Below are positions 53,119 to 62,829 of a DNA stretch of 64,000 nucleotides, piece by piece. Each line of letters opens with the position of its first letter. Positions within the stretch are counted from its first letter, which is position 1. The notes under the pieces are model-generated. The model was not told the origin of the DNA. It ran no database searches and worked only from the letters and a program-made list of their open reading frames with translations. The stretch comes from Dermacoccus abyssi (GTDB taxonomy: Bacteria; Actinomycetota; Actinomycetes; Actinomycetales; Dermatophilaceae), in NCBI RefSeq assembly GCF_034541975.1, contig NZ_JAVYJM010000001.1, one strand, 5' to 3'. Position numbers and translations under genes: made by a program.

Positions 53119-56100
53119 GTGGCCCTCATCCTGCATCGTCGTGACGATCCCACGGCCCTCGCCGACCAGCTCGCGCAGCTGCTCGCCGAGGCACCGCTCG
53201 ACGTGTTCGCCCGCGAGCTCGTCGTCGCTCCCTCGGCCGGCGTCGAACGCTGGCTGACGCAGCGGCTCTCGCACCGCCTCGGCGCCACGCTCGGTGACGA
53301 CGGCGTCTGCGCGGGGCTCGACGTGCGCACACCGCACACCTTCATCTCGCTCCTGTTGGGGCGGGAGAACGACGATCCGTGGCACCCCGACCGCCTCGCG
53401 TGGGCGGTGCTCGCAGCCATGGACGAGTGCGTCTCACGCTCGGGCTTCGAGGCTCTGGCGCGGCATCTCGGTGCCGATGCGGTGCGGGCGGGTGAGGATC
53501 CGTGGTGGCACCGTGCCCGGCAGTCGCGCCGTTACGCGGTGGCGCGCCGTGTGGCCGGCCTGTTCGCCCGGTATGCCGACGACCGCCCCGAGCTCATGCG
53601 TGCTTGGGAGGCGGGCCGCGAGAACGACCTCGTCGATCCTGATCTCGCGTGGCAGGCCCCGCTGTGGCGCACCGTGGTCGAGCGCGTCCTGGCATGTGGC
53701 AGCGCCGACGCCTCCCCCGTCCAGCGCCTCGACCGCACCCTCGCCGATCTGCGGGCGGGCACGGCGCCGAGCGACCTGCCGGAACGCGTCTCCTTCTTCG
53801 GCTACACGCGCATGCCGGCCGCCATGCTCGACCTGCTCGAGGCCCTCGGGCAGGTGTGCGATGTCCACGTGTGGCTGCCGCACCCGAGCCCGGCCCTCTG
53901 GGCCGCGCTGGCCGAGAACCCGCAGGGCATCGTCGCCCGCCGAGATGATGCGAGCGCCGAGGCGGCCGCGCATCCGCTGCTCGCCACGTTGGGCCGTGAC
54001 ATCCGTGAGGTCGAGGCGGCTCTGCTCGCACGCAGTGTCGTCGATGCCACCGATTCTGGCGGTGGGGAGAGTCGCGACGCCTCTCGGGCGACGCCGACCC
54101 GCCTCGCCCTCATGCAGGACGACATCCGCGCCGACCGAGCGCCGTCGTCGGTGCCGAGTGTGGCGGAATCCGATCGCTCGGTGCAGATCCACGTGTGCCA
54201 CGGCGCTGCCCGTCAGGTCGAAGCACTGCGCGAGACGCTCCTGTGGCTCGTGAGCGCCGAGGGCGGCAATCTCGAGCCGCGCGACATCGTCGTCATGTGC
54301 CCCGACGTGGAAACGTACGCACCGCTCATCAAGGCCACGTTCGCGGCCGTCGACGAGCACGACCACCATCCCGGCCGGCGTCTACGCGTGCAACTGGCGG
54401 ACCGCGCCGTTTCGGCCACCAACCCGCTGGCCGAAACCGCGCAGCGTCTCGTCGAACTCGTGACGAGCCGCGTCACCGCCTCGCAGGTGCTCGACTTCGC
54501 GGGGCTCCCCGCGGTGGCCGAGAAGTTCGGCTTCGACACCGACGCGCTCGAACGCATCGCCCGGTGGGTCCGCACGACGGAGGCTCGCTGGGGTCTCGAT
54601 GCCCAGCATCGCGGCGAGTACAGCCTCGGCGGCCTCGAGAACAACACCTGGGCGCAGGCCCTCGACCGGCTGGCCCTGGGCGTCGCCATGAGCGCTGACA
54701 CGGACGCGGCGGCGTCGCAATTCGTCCCGGTCGACGATCTCGGAAGCTCCGACATCGCCGTCGCCGAGGCCTTCGTCGCCCTCCTCACGAAGGTGAGCGA
54801 AGCGGCGTGGGAGATCCGCCGCGTGAGCGCCGTCGACCCCGCCCTGCCGCAGGCGAGCTTCACTCCCGAGGAGTGGTTCGCGTGGCTGCGGCGCAACGTG
54901 CTCGCCGTCGCTGCACCCGCTCGTGACATGGCCTGGCAGCGCGCCGAGTTCGAACGCGAACTGTCGTTCCTCGAAACCGGCTCCGCATCGGGTGCCGCGC
55001 TTCGCATCACCGATGTGCGCGTCATGCTGGAGCAGGGCTGGGGTCCGCGCCGCACGCGCAGCAACTTCCGCAACGGGGCCGTCAGTGTCTGCACGCTCAC
55101 GCCCATGCGCTCGGTGCCGCACAAGGCCGTCGTCCTGCTCGGTCTCGACGACGACACGTTCCCGCGCGCTCAGGTCGTCGACGGAGACGACGTCCTGGCC
55201 CGCCACCCACTCGTCGGCGAACGCGATGCCCGCAGTGAGGACCGGCAGCTCCTGCTCGACGCCCTCATGGCGGCACAGCATCACTTCATCGCGTTCTACT
55301 CCGGCTTCGACGAGCGTGACGGCACCCGCCGCCCACCGGCCGTCCCGCTGCAGGAGATCATCTCGGCGGCCGCTCGGACCGGCACGGGCGAATCCCCTGC
55401 CCAGAACACGGCCCAGAGTGCGGACGAGGGGGCGCCGTTCGAGCACCTGCACCCCCTTCAGGCGTTCGACGAACGCAACTTCGTCGAGGCCTCCCCCCTG
55501 CCCGGCGGTTCCTACGACGCCGCCGCGCTCCAGGGAGCCCGGGCCCTGCGCGAGTTCCACGCCGACCCTCTGCCCCGCCCGGCGTTGCTCTCCGAACCGC
55601 TCGCGCCCGCACCCCCGACCGACGTCACACTCGACGACCTCACGTCGTTCCTCGAGAACCCTGCACGCACCTTCCTGCGCTCGCGCCTGCAGATCGGCGT
55701 CACCTACGAGGCCGAGGAAGTCGAGGACGGTCTACCGATCCAACTCGATCCCCTTGAAAAGTGGGCCGTCGGTGACCGCGTTCTGCGCCAGGTGCTCTCC
55801 GGCCGAGCTCTGGATCGTGCGCTGGCCGACGAGAGGCGCCGAGGCAGTCTGCCTCCGGACCTTCTCAAGGCGGGCCGCGACGACGCGGCCACCATCGAGA
55901 GGCAGGTGCGTGGCGTTCTCGAGGGTCTCCCCCCGGGCGACCGCACGTCGCACGACATCCACCTCGATCTCGCCCTGCCGCCGAGCGCCGATGGCGCGCC
56001 CAGCACCTCGGTGCGTCTCACCGGTGTGGTGCCGGGGGTCATCGGCGACGAGATCCAGGTGGTCAGCTACGGCAGCGTCAACGCCCGGCACCTCGCTTCG

Positions 56101-56553
56101 GGGTGGGTCAAAGTGCTCGCCCTGGCCGCCTGCTTCCCCGACCGAACCTGGCGGGCTGCGGTTCGCGGAAGGAGCGGCTCGTGCGTTCTCACGGTCGACT
56201 CGGCCGAAGCGCGCGAGAGCCTCGTCTCACTCGTCCTCAACCGCGGCTACGGGCTGCGCGCTCCGTTACCGGTCCCGGCCAAGACCGGCCTTGCGTACGT
56301 GGAGGGCTACCGTGCCGCGATGCGCAGCGCCAACCCGAACGAGGCGAAGGCCGTGGAGCGCGGCCTCATGAAGGCTCGTCGGGAGTGGGAGAGCAGCTAC
56401 GAGTACACCCGGGAAGACGCCAACGAGTGGTGGAGCCGTGTCTTCGAGGGGCGAGCCAGCCTCGCTCGCCTGGACGCGGAGGGGCGCTTCACGCTGCTGG
56501 CGCCGCGCCTGTGGGGCCCCATCGTCGACCACCGTCAGGAGCTCTCGTCATGA
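53119..56553 (+). CDS. recC: Exodeoxyribonuclease V subunit gamma (RecC)
   Basis: A 1144-residue subunit of the RecBCD helicase-nuclease, which processes double-strand breaks and recognises Chi. The N-terminus (DVFARELVVAPSAGVERWLTQ, IAxxL-type core), the SFFGYTRMPAAMLDLLEALG block, CTLTPMRSVPHKAVVLLGLDDDTFPR, and the C-terminal inactivated nuclease-like domain are typical of RecC. It starts at GTG 53119. The stop overlaps the recB ATG by four bases. Confidence 0.95.
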   Translation: MALILHRRDDPTALADQLAQLLAEAPLDVFARELVVAPSAGVERWLTQRLSHRLGATLGDDGVCAGLDVRTPHTFISLLLGRENDDPWHPDRLAWAVLAAMDECVSRSGFEALARHLGADAVRAGEDPWWHRARQSRRYAVARRVAGLFARYADDRPELMRAWEAGRENDLVDPDLAWQAPLWRTVVERVLACGSADASPVQRLDRTLADLRAGTAPSDLPERVSFFGYTRMPAAMLDLLEALGQVCDVHVWLPHPSPALWAALAENPQGIVARRDDASAEAAAHPLLATLGRDIREVEAALLARSVVDATDSGGGESRDASRATPTRLALMQDDIRADRAPSSVPSVAESDRSVQIHVCHGAARQVEALRETLLWLVSAEGGNLEPRDIVVMCPDVETYAPLIKATFAAVDEHDHHPGRRLRVQLADRAVSATNPLAETAQRLVELVTSRVTASQVLDFAGLPAVAEKFGFDTDALERIARWVRTTEARWGLDAQHRGEYSLGGLENNTWAQALDRLALGVAMSADTDAAASQFVPVDDLGSSDIAVAEAFVALLTKVSEAAWEIRRVSAVDPALPQASFTPEEWFAWLRRNVLAVAAPARDMAWQRAEFERELSFLETGSASGAALRITDVRVMLEQGWGPRRTRSNFRNGAVSVCTLTPMRSVPHKAVVLLGLDDDTFPRAQVVDGDDVLARHPLVGERDARSEDRQLLLDALMAAQHHFIAFYSGFDERDGTRRPPAVPLQEIISAAARTGTGESPAQNTAQSADEGAPFEHLHPLQAFDERNFVEASPLPGGSYDAAALQGARALREFHADPLPRPALLSEPLAPAPPTDVTLDDLTSFLENPARTFLRSRLQIGVTYEAEEVEDGLPIQLDPLEKWAVGDRVLRQVLSGRALDRALADERRRGSLPPDLLKAGRDDAATIERQVRGVLEGLPPGDRTSHDIHLDLALPPSADGAPSTSVRLTGVVPGVIGDEIQVVSYGSVNARHLASGWVKVLALAACFPDRTWRAAVRGRSGSCVLTVDSAEARESLVSLVLNRGYGLRAPLPVPAKTGLAYVEGYRAAMRSANPNEAKAVERGLMKARREWESSYEYTREDANEWWSRVFEGRASLARLDAEGRFTLLAPRLWGPIVDHRQELSS

Positions 56554-59500
56554 GCGGATACCAGCCCGCGCTGCCCGACACCGTGCCGAACGTCATGCAG
56601 CCGTTCAGCATCACCGCTCCCATCCCGGAGGGCACCACACTCATCGAAGCCAGCGCCGGCACGGGCAAGACGTGGACCCTCGCCGCGCTCGTCACCCGGC
56701 TCGTGGCCGAGGAGGAACTCCCCCTCGACGAGCTTCTCGTCGTCACGTTCTCGCGCGCCGCGAGCCAGGAACTGCGTGAACGCGTCCGCGGCCAGCTCGA
56801 GGACACGCTGCACCGCCTCGGCGCACCAGCCGGCGATGACGACGACGAACTCGTCACGGCGCTGCGCGGCGGCGGCGCCGAGGCGGTGGATCAGCGCCGG
56901 GCCCGTCTAGCCCGAGCGCTCGCAACGTTCGACTCCGCCACCATCGCGACGATCCACCAGTTCTGCCATTACGTGCTCAAGAGTCTGGGCGTCGCGGGCG
57001 ACTCGGACCCGTACGCCACGCTCGTCGAGGACACCGAGACCCTGCGCCAGGAGGTGGTCGACGACGTCTTCCTCCGGTTCAGCAAGGAAGTGAACTTCAC
57101 CCTCGACTACGAGGAAACACAGAAATACGCGAAGGCCGCGCTGGACAACAGCACCGCAGAGATCGGCCCGGTTCCGCCGCCGGCGCACCTCGAGACCGCG
57201 ATCGCCTTCAGCCGTGCCGTGCGGGAGGAGTACGCACGCCGCAAGCGCCGCGGCGGCATCCTCGAGTACGACGACCTGCTCTCCCAGCTGCGCTCGGCGC
57301 TCAACGACGAGAATTCCCCCGCACGTGATCGCATGAGGGAGCGCTGGAGCGTCGTCCTCGTCGACGAGTTCCAGGACACCGACCCGGTCCAGTGGGAGGT
57401 CTTCTCCCGCGCATTCGGCGAGAAGGGCCGCTCACTCATCCTCGTCGGCGACCCGAAACAGGCCATCTACGCCTTCCGCGGTGGCGACGTACAGACATAC
57501 CTGTCGGCAGCGAAAACGGCCGTCAACTCCTTCACGCTGCCGACGAACTACCGCAGCGACGCTCCGCTCGTCGAGAGCCTGCAGACACTGATGGCTGGTG
57601 TCCAGCTCTCACCCGGCATCGTGACGCACCGCGTCGACGCGGCCCAGCACACCTCACGCCTCGGCGGACAGCCAGGGCAGGCTGACGCCCCCGTCGAACT
57701 GCGCTGGGTTCCCGAGTCCGGGCTGGCCGTCGGGCTGGCCCGCTCCATCGTCCTACGCGACGTCGCAGCGAGGGCCGCGCAGCTTCTCGCCGGGGAAACG
57801 ACGTTCGACGGTGAGCCCCTCGCTCCCCATCACTTGGCCGTCCTGTGCCGTACCAACAATCAGCTCGTCGAAGTGCGCGAGTACCTGCGCGAGTTGGGCA
57901 TTCCGGCGGTCATGATGTCGAGCGAGTCGGTACTGCGAAGCTCCGCCGGCCGGTGGTGGCTCGAACTGCTCATGGCACCCGAGCAGCCGCACCGCCCCGA
58001 GCGGGTCAGGGCCGCCTGCCTCACGCCGCTCGTCGGGTGGTCCGCCGAGCGCCTCGACGCGATCGACGACTCGGGCGTCGACGAGGCAGCCGAACTCGTC
58101 GCCATGTTGCTGGCGCGGTTCCATTCCGGCGGCGTTCCTGGCATCGTCGACGCGCTACGTGCGCGCGGCATGCTCGCCCGCCTCCTGCGCCGCACCGGCG
58201 GAGAACGCGACGTCACCGACATCGAACACTGCGCCCAGTTGCTCGCGGCCCGGCAGATGTCGGCCCAGGCAGGCATCTCCTCGCTCGTCGCCTGGCTGCA
58301 GGAGCAGAGCGCACAGGACGCCAAAGCAACCGCCGACGCACGCATCATGCGCCTCGACTCCGACGCCCTCGCCGTCACGTTGTCGACCATCCACAGCAGC
58401 AAGGGTCTGCAATACCCCATCGTTCTGGCCCCGACGCTGTGGGACCGGCACGACCAGCCGACCAAGACTCCGGGGGTCGTGCACCGCAACAACCGCCGGG
58501 AGCTGTCCTTCGACCCCGCGACGGTGAACGCTCCCGAGGCCACGGAGGAGAACACCGGGGAGGAGATGCGTCTGGCGTACGTCGCGATGACGCGGGCGCA
58601 GAGCGGCCTCGTCCTGTGGTGGGCCGGCACGAAGCAGAACACGTCCAAGAGCGCCCTGCACCGGTTGCTCTTCGGGCAGGCCAACGGCCCCGAGGCCCTC
58701 GATGCGCTCCTTCAGGAGCGCGCCGACGGAGCATCCGAGAAGTGGCTCACCACCACGGAACAGAACGGCACCCCCAAGGTGGACCGGGTACGCGAGGTCT
58801 TTGCCGCTTGGGCGAAGCACGGCGCGTTCACCGTCCATGAAATCGACCCCAACACCGTTCCTCCGCACATCACGGTCAGGCGGGGTGACGCGCGGCTTGC
58901 GGTGAACACCTTCGACGACGCGGACGTCGATCGCGCCTGGCGCCGTACGTCCTACTCGGCGCTCTCCGCCGCCGGTGAGGCCGCCGACGAACTCGCCGCC
59001 CTCGGTGATGTGACAAGCGAACCCGAGCACCTCGCCGTCCGCCTCGACGAGGACGCCGACGTCGAACTCGCGACGCCGCCGTCCCCGGACATGCCGGGCA
59101 GCGAGATCTCCTCCCCCATGGCGAATCAGCCGATGGGCGCGACGTTCGGTTCCCTCGTCCACGGCGTGCTCGAGGAGGCTGACTTCCAGGCCGCGGACCT
59201 GCGCGACGAGCTGCGGGCCCACATCCTCGAGCAGCAGATGCGCTGGCCCGCGGATGTCGAGGTCGAGTCACTCGCCGACGCCCTCGTCGCCGTCATGCAC
59301 ACGCCCTTCGGCCCCCTGGCCGACGACGTGACGCTGCGGGACATCGTCTCCACCGATCGACTGCCCGAGATGGACTTCGAGCTCCCTCTCTCCGGCGGCG
59401 AGGAGCCCCACCCGTCATCGACGTTGCGCGCTTTCGCTCCGCTCCTGCGCGAGCACCTCGACGAAGGCGACCCCCTGCGCACCTATGCGGATCAGCTCGA

Positions 59501-59933
59501 TACCTCGGCACTCGGCGATGAGCTCCTGCGCGGCTACCTCACGGGTTCGATCGATCTCACCTTCCGTCATCGTGGCCGCTACTTCGTCGTCGACTACAAG
59601 ACCAACCGACTCGGCGATGTCGACGCGGCGCTGACGCTGGCCGACTACGCGCCGTCGCGGCTTGTCGAGGCGATGAACCACTCGTCGTATCCGCTGCAGG
59701 CGATCCTGTACTCCGTCGTGCTGCACCGCTACCTGCGTTGGCGGCTGCCCGGCTACAACCCCGACGAGCATCTCGGAGGCGTGATGTACCTCTACGTCCG
59801 TGGCATGGCCGGCCCCGACACGCCGCGCGAGAACGGCACGCCGTGCGGAGTCTTCACCTGGCGGCCGCCGGCGACACTCGTCGTCGCGCTGTCCGACGCC
59901 GTCGACGGGGTACGGGCAGGTGGTGTCCGATGA
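56550..59933 (+). CDS. recB: Exodeoxyribonuclease V subunit beta (RecB)
   Basis: A 1127-residue UvrD-type 3'-5' helicase with a C-terminal nuclease. Walker A is EASAGTGKTWT (K40), motif II DEFQDTD, motif V STIHSSKGLQYPIV, motif VI LAYVAMTRAQ. The nuclease domain shows GSLVHGVLEE, GSIDLTF and VDYKTN (D1015, K1017), so the catalytic residues are retained. The start is ATG 56550, overlapping recC; a much longer upstream frame is a shadow of recC. Stop overlaps recD by four bases. Confidence 0.96.
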   Translation: MSGYQPALPDTVPNVMQPFSITAPIPEGTTLIEASAGTGKTWTLAALVTRLVAEEELPLDELLVVTFSRAASQELRERVRGQLEDTLHRLGAPAGDDDDELVTALRGGGAEAVDQRRARLARALATFDSATIATIHQFCHYVLKSLGVAGDSDPYATLVEDTETLRQEVVDDVFLRFSKEVNFTLDYEETQKYAKAALDNSTAEIGPVPPPAHLETAIAFSRAVREEYARRKRRGGILEYDDLLSQLRSALNDENSPARDRMRERWSVVLVDEFQDTDPVQWEVFSRAFGEKGRSLILVGDPKQAIYAFRGGDVQTYLSAAKTAVNSFTLPTNYRSDAPLVESLQTLMAGVQLSPGIVTHRVDAAQHTSRLGGQPGQADAPVELRWVPESGLAVGLARSIVLRDVAARAAQLLAGETTFDGEPLAPHHLAVLCRTNNQLVEVREYLRELGIPAVMMSSESVLRSSAGRWWLELLMAPEQPHRPERVRAACLTPLVGWSAERLDAIDDSGVDEAAELVAMLLARFHSGGVPGIVDALRARGMLARLLRRTGGERDVTDIEHCAQLLAARQMSAQAGISSLVAWLQEQSAQDAKATADARIMRLDSDALAVTLSTIHSSKGLQYPIVLAPTLWDRHDQPTKTPGVVHRNNRRELSFDPATVNAPEATEENTGEEMRLAYVAMTRAQSGLVLWWAGTKQNTSKSALHRLLFGQANGPEALDALLQERADGASEKWLTTTEQNGTPKVDRVREVFAAWAKHGAFTVHEIDPNTVPPHITVRRGDARLAVNTFDDADVDRAWRRTSYSALSAAGEAADELAALGDVTSEPEHLAVRLDEDADVELATPPSPDMPGSEISSPMANQPMGATFGSLVHGVLEEADFQAADLRDELRAHILEQQMRWPADVEVESLADALVAVMHTPFGPLADDVTLRDIVSTDRLPEMDFELPLSGGEEPHPSSTLRAFAPLLREHLDEGDPLRTYADQLDTSALGDELLRGYLTGSIDLTFRHRGRYFVVDYKTNRLGDVDAALTLADYAPSRLVEAMNHSSYPLQAILYSVVLHRYLRWRLPGYNPDEHLGGVMYLYVRGMAGPDTPRENGTPCGVFTWRPPATLVVALSDAVDGVRAGGVR

Positions 59934-61741
59934 CCGACACGCAGCTGCCGACCACACCCGGCGAGCGTTCCGCAGAGCCGGGCGGCGACACACCGAACAG
60001 CACTCCGCTCGAAACGCTCAGGGCGGCGGCGTTCGTCACCGAGGGCGATGCCCTTGTCGCGAGCCGCGTCGCCCGGCTCGTCGACGCGCCGACCGACACG
60101 TGGCAGATCGCCACGCTCGCGCTGACCGTGCGCGCCGTGCGCGAGGGCTCCAGCGCGCTCGCACTCGACGAAATCGGCCGCCTCACACCCGAACGGGGCC
60201 GTTCGCTCGACGACGACACCGAGGCACCGACCATCACGCTCGCCGACATCGTCGCGCCACCGTCGTCGCACCAGCTGGCAGACGACCTGCGCACCGGTCC
60301 CCTCGTCGGGCAGGGTGTCGTGCACCTCGAATACGGCTTGGTGTACCTCGATCGCTACTACCGCGACGAGGTGATCGTCGCCGGTCTCCTGCGCTCACGC
60401 GGTGTTGCGCCCGTCGACGACGACGCTCCCCGGCGCGCAGGTGCGGCTCTCGAAGGGGGCGCCCTCGACGACGCCCAACGCGCCGCAGTGGACTCGGCAC
60501 TCACGTCCGCAACGACAGTCCTCACCGGTGGTCCCGGCATGGGTAAGACCTACACGGTCGCTGCGATGCTCGTGGCCGCCCGAGCAGCCCTCGGCGACAC
60601 GACACGCATCGCACTCGCTGCCCCCACGGGCAAGGCCGCGGCACGCATGGCCGAATCGCTGCGCGAAGCGGACGTGCTCGCCGACAACGACGCGCTCACG
60701 CTCCACCGGTTGCTCGGCTACGACCGCACCAACTCCCAACGGTTCGTCCACGGTCGGGGCAATCCGCTCCCGCACGATGTCGTCGTCGTGGACGAGGCGT
60801 CGATGATCTCGCTCAGCCTCATGGCACGCCTGCTCGAAGCGCTCGGGCCGAACACGCGCCTCGTGCTCGTCGGCGACCCGGACCAGCTCGCGAGCGTCGA
60901 GGCGGGTTCCGTGCTCGGCGACCTCGTCGCCGGGCTCGACACCGGAGTGATCCGGCTCGCCACGCACCACCGCCTCACGCAGGGTCGCGCAGCGGTGGCG
61001 GAGGCCTTCGCGCAGCCGACCGGCGACCATCCCGACGGCGGCGAAGGAACTGTCCCGCCGTCCTCGGAGCGTGTGCTCGCAGCCATCGACAGCCCGGACG
61101 ACGGCGTCGAGTTCCTCGAGACCGACGCCCCCGACCTCACGATGCTGCCTCACCTCGTCGAGGCCGCTTCCCGGCTGCGCGAGGTCGCGGCCACGGGCAA
61201 CGCAGAGGCGGCTGTCGCGCAGCTTCGCGCAAGTCGGCTCCTCGCGGCGCACCGCACCGGGCCGTTCGGTGTGGCGCGGTGGAACCGTCTCATCGAGAAC
61301 GCCCTCGCCGAGCGGTTCCCCGACGTCACGCCGTACGCCATGTACGTGGGGCGCCCGGTCATCGTGACGAAGAACGACCGCGCCCTCGGGCTCTTCAACG
61401 GCGACAGCGGCGTCATCATCCGCCAGGGCACCGCGCTCGTGGCCGCGATGGAAACCGCCTCCGGCGTGCGCACGTTCTCGCCGTGGCGCCTGGGCGACCT
61501 CGAGACGATGCACGCCATGACCGTGCACAAGGCCCAGGGAAGCCAGGCCGAGCACGTCACCGTCATCGTGCCGCCGGTCGGCTCGCGCCTGCTCACCCGC
61601 GAGATGCTCTACACGGCTCTCACCCGAGCGACAGAGCGCCTCACCGTCGTCGGCACGCGTGAGGCCGTCGAACTCGCTGTGGAGACGCCGATCCTGCGCG
61701 CCTCCGGGCTGCGTCACCGTCTGCGCGAGCAGGACGGCTGA
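59930..61741 (+). CDS. recD: Exodeoxyribonuclease V subunit alpha (RecD)
   Basis: A 603-residue SF1B 5'-3' helicase. Walker A is TGGPGMGKTYT (K206), motif II VVVDEASMIS, motif III LVGDPDQLASV, motif V/VI AMTVHKAQGSQ and LYTALTRATERL. The N-terminal ~150 residues are the RecB-interacting domain. It starts at ATG 59930 overlapping the recB stop, so recC, recB and recD are translationally coupled in that order and made in equal amounts. Confidence 0.96.
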   Translation: MTDTQLPTTPGERSAEPGGDTPNSTPLETLRAAAFVTEGDALVASRVARLVDAPTDTWQIATLALTVRAVREGSSALALDEIGRLTPERGRSLDDDTEAPTITLADIVAPPSSHQLADDLRTGPLVGQGVVHLEYGLVYLDRYYRDEVIVAGLLRSRGVAPVDDDAPRRAGAALEGGALDDAQRAAVDSALTSATTVLTGGPGMGKTYTVAAMLVAARAALGDTTRIALAAPTGKAAARMAESLREADVLADNDALTLHRLLGYDRTNSQRFVHGRGNPLPHDVVVVDEASMISLSLMARLLEALGPNTRLVLVGDPDQLASVEAGSVLGDLVAGLDTGVIRLATHHRLTQGRAAVAEAFAQPTGDHPDGGEGTVPPSSERVLAAIDSPDDGVEFLETDAPDLTMLPHLVEAASRLREVAATGNAEAAVAQLRASRLLAAHRTGPFGVARWNRLIENALAERFPDVTPYAMYVGRPVIVTKNDRALGLFNGDSGVIIRQGTALVAAMETASGVRTFSPWRLGDLETMHAMTVHKAQGSQAEHVTVIVPPVGSRLLTREMLYTALTRATERLTVVGTREAVELAVETPILRASGLRHRLREQDG

Positions 61742-61841
61742 GGCCGCAGCGTGAACTCCCCCGTCGGCCGGTTCGGGCGGCGTGATCGAATGAGGTCTCG
61801 CCCCGAGACCGGAGCGACGGGGTGATGAAGGGACGGGCTTC

Positions 61842-62786
61842 GTGAGCAACGAGGACGAGACACGCAAGGGCACGCTCGACGGCTTCCTCGCGTACCTCGC
61901 GTGGGGCATGTTCCCGCTCTACTTCCACGCCCTCATCCCTGCCGGGCCGTGGGAGATCCTCGCCCACCGCATCCTGTGGACGCTCCTGCTGTGCGTCGTC
62001 CTGCTCGGCGTCACACGTCATCTCGGCTTCCTCAGGAGCCTGTTCGGCGATCTCAAACGCCTCGGCGCCATCTCGATCGCAGCGGTGCTCATCGCGATCA
62101 ACTGGGTCGTCTACGTCCTCGCCGTGACGACGGGACACGTCACCGAAGCCGCGCTAGGCTACTTCCTCAACCCGCTCGTCACCGTCATGCTCGGGGTGCT
62201 CGTGCTCGGCGAGAAGCTACGTCGGATGCAGTGGCTCGCCGTAGCCATCGGTGTCATCGCCTGCGTGTACCTCGCCGTCGACTACGGCAGCCCGCCGTGG
62301 ATCTCCGTCGGCCTCGCCCTCAGCTTCGCGGCGTACGGGCTGATGAAGAAGCGTGTCGGCGGGCGCTTCACCGCGCTCGAGGGGCTCACCGCAGAAACGG
62401 TCGTCCTTGCTCCGTTCGCGGCGGTCATGCTCGTGTGGCTCGGCGCCACGGGGCGCAGCACGTGGTCCGGTAACGGCTCGTGGCACCCCGTGCTGCTCGC
62501 CCTGTCGGGCGTCGCCACCGCCATCCCGCTGCTGCTCTTCGCCGCCGCAGCGCGCCGTATCCCACTCTCGACGATCGGGCTCCTGCAGTTCATGACGCCG
62601 GTCATGCAACTGCTGTGCGGCGTGCTCGTGCTCGGCGAGACGATGAGCGCCGGACGCTGGGTGGGCTTCGGCCTCGTCTGGATCGCCCTCGTCGTCCTCA
62701 CGGCCGACTCCCTCGCCCAAGCCCGGCGAACCCGGCGAGCGCGCCGCGCGACGCCCCTGGAGACGTCAGCGGCCGCCCCCACCTAG
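61842..62786 (+). CDS. rarD: EamA family transporter RarD
   Basis: A 314-residue ten-span membrane protein of the drug/metabolite transporter superfamily. The start KGTLDGFLAYLAWGMFPLYF, WEILAHRILW, ALGYFLNPLVTVMLGV and STIGLLQFMTPVMQLLCGV are the RarD signatures. Two EamA halves are visible. Physiological substrate is unknown. It starts at GTG 61842, 100 bases after recD. An Arg-rich, then Ala/Pro-rich, cytosolic tail ends the protein. Confidence 0.93.
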   Translation: MSNEDETRKGTLDGFLAYLAWGMFPLYFHALIPAGPWEILAHRILWTLLLCVVLLGVTRHLGFLRSLFGDLKRLGAISIAAVLIAINWVVYVLAVTTGHVTEAALGYFLNPLVTVMLGVLVLGEKLRRMQWLAVAIGVIACVYLAVDYGSPPWISVGLALSFAAYGLMKKRVGGRFTALEGLTAETVVLAPFAAVMLVWLGATGRSTWSGNGSWHPVLLALSGVATAIPLLLFAAAARRIPLSTIGLLQFMTPVMQLLCGVLVLGETMSAGRWVGFGLVWIALVVLTADSLAQARRTRRARRATPLETSAAAPT

Positions 62787-62829
62787 ACCGAGGTCGAGGC
62801 GGGGCCGGCCGGAGAGCCTGAGGTCAGCG

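Noticed and set aside
53119..61741. AddAB or AdnAB instead of RecBCD
   Set aside because: Three genes are present with RecC, RecB and RecD signatures in order; AdnAB would be two fused helicase-nucleases and AddAB has no RecD.
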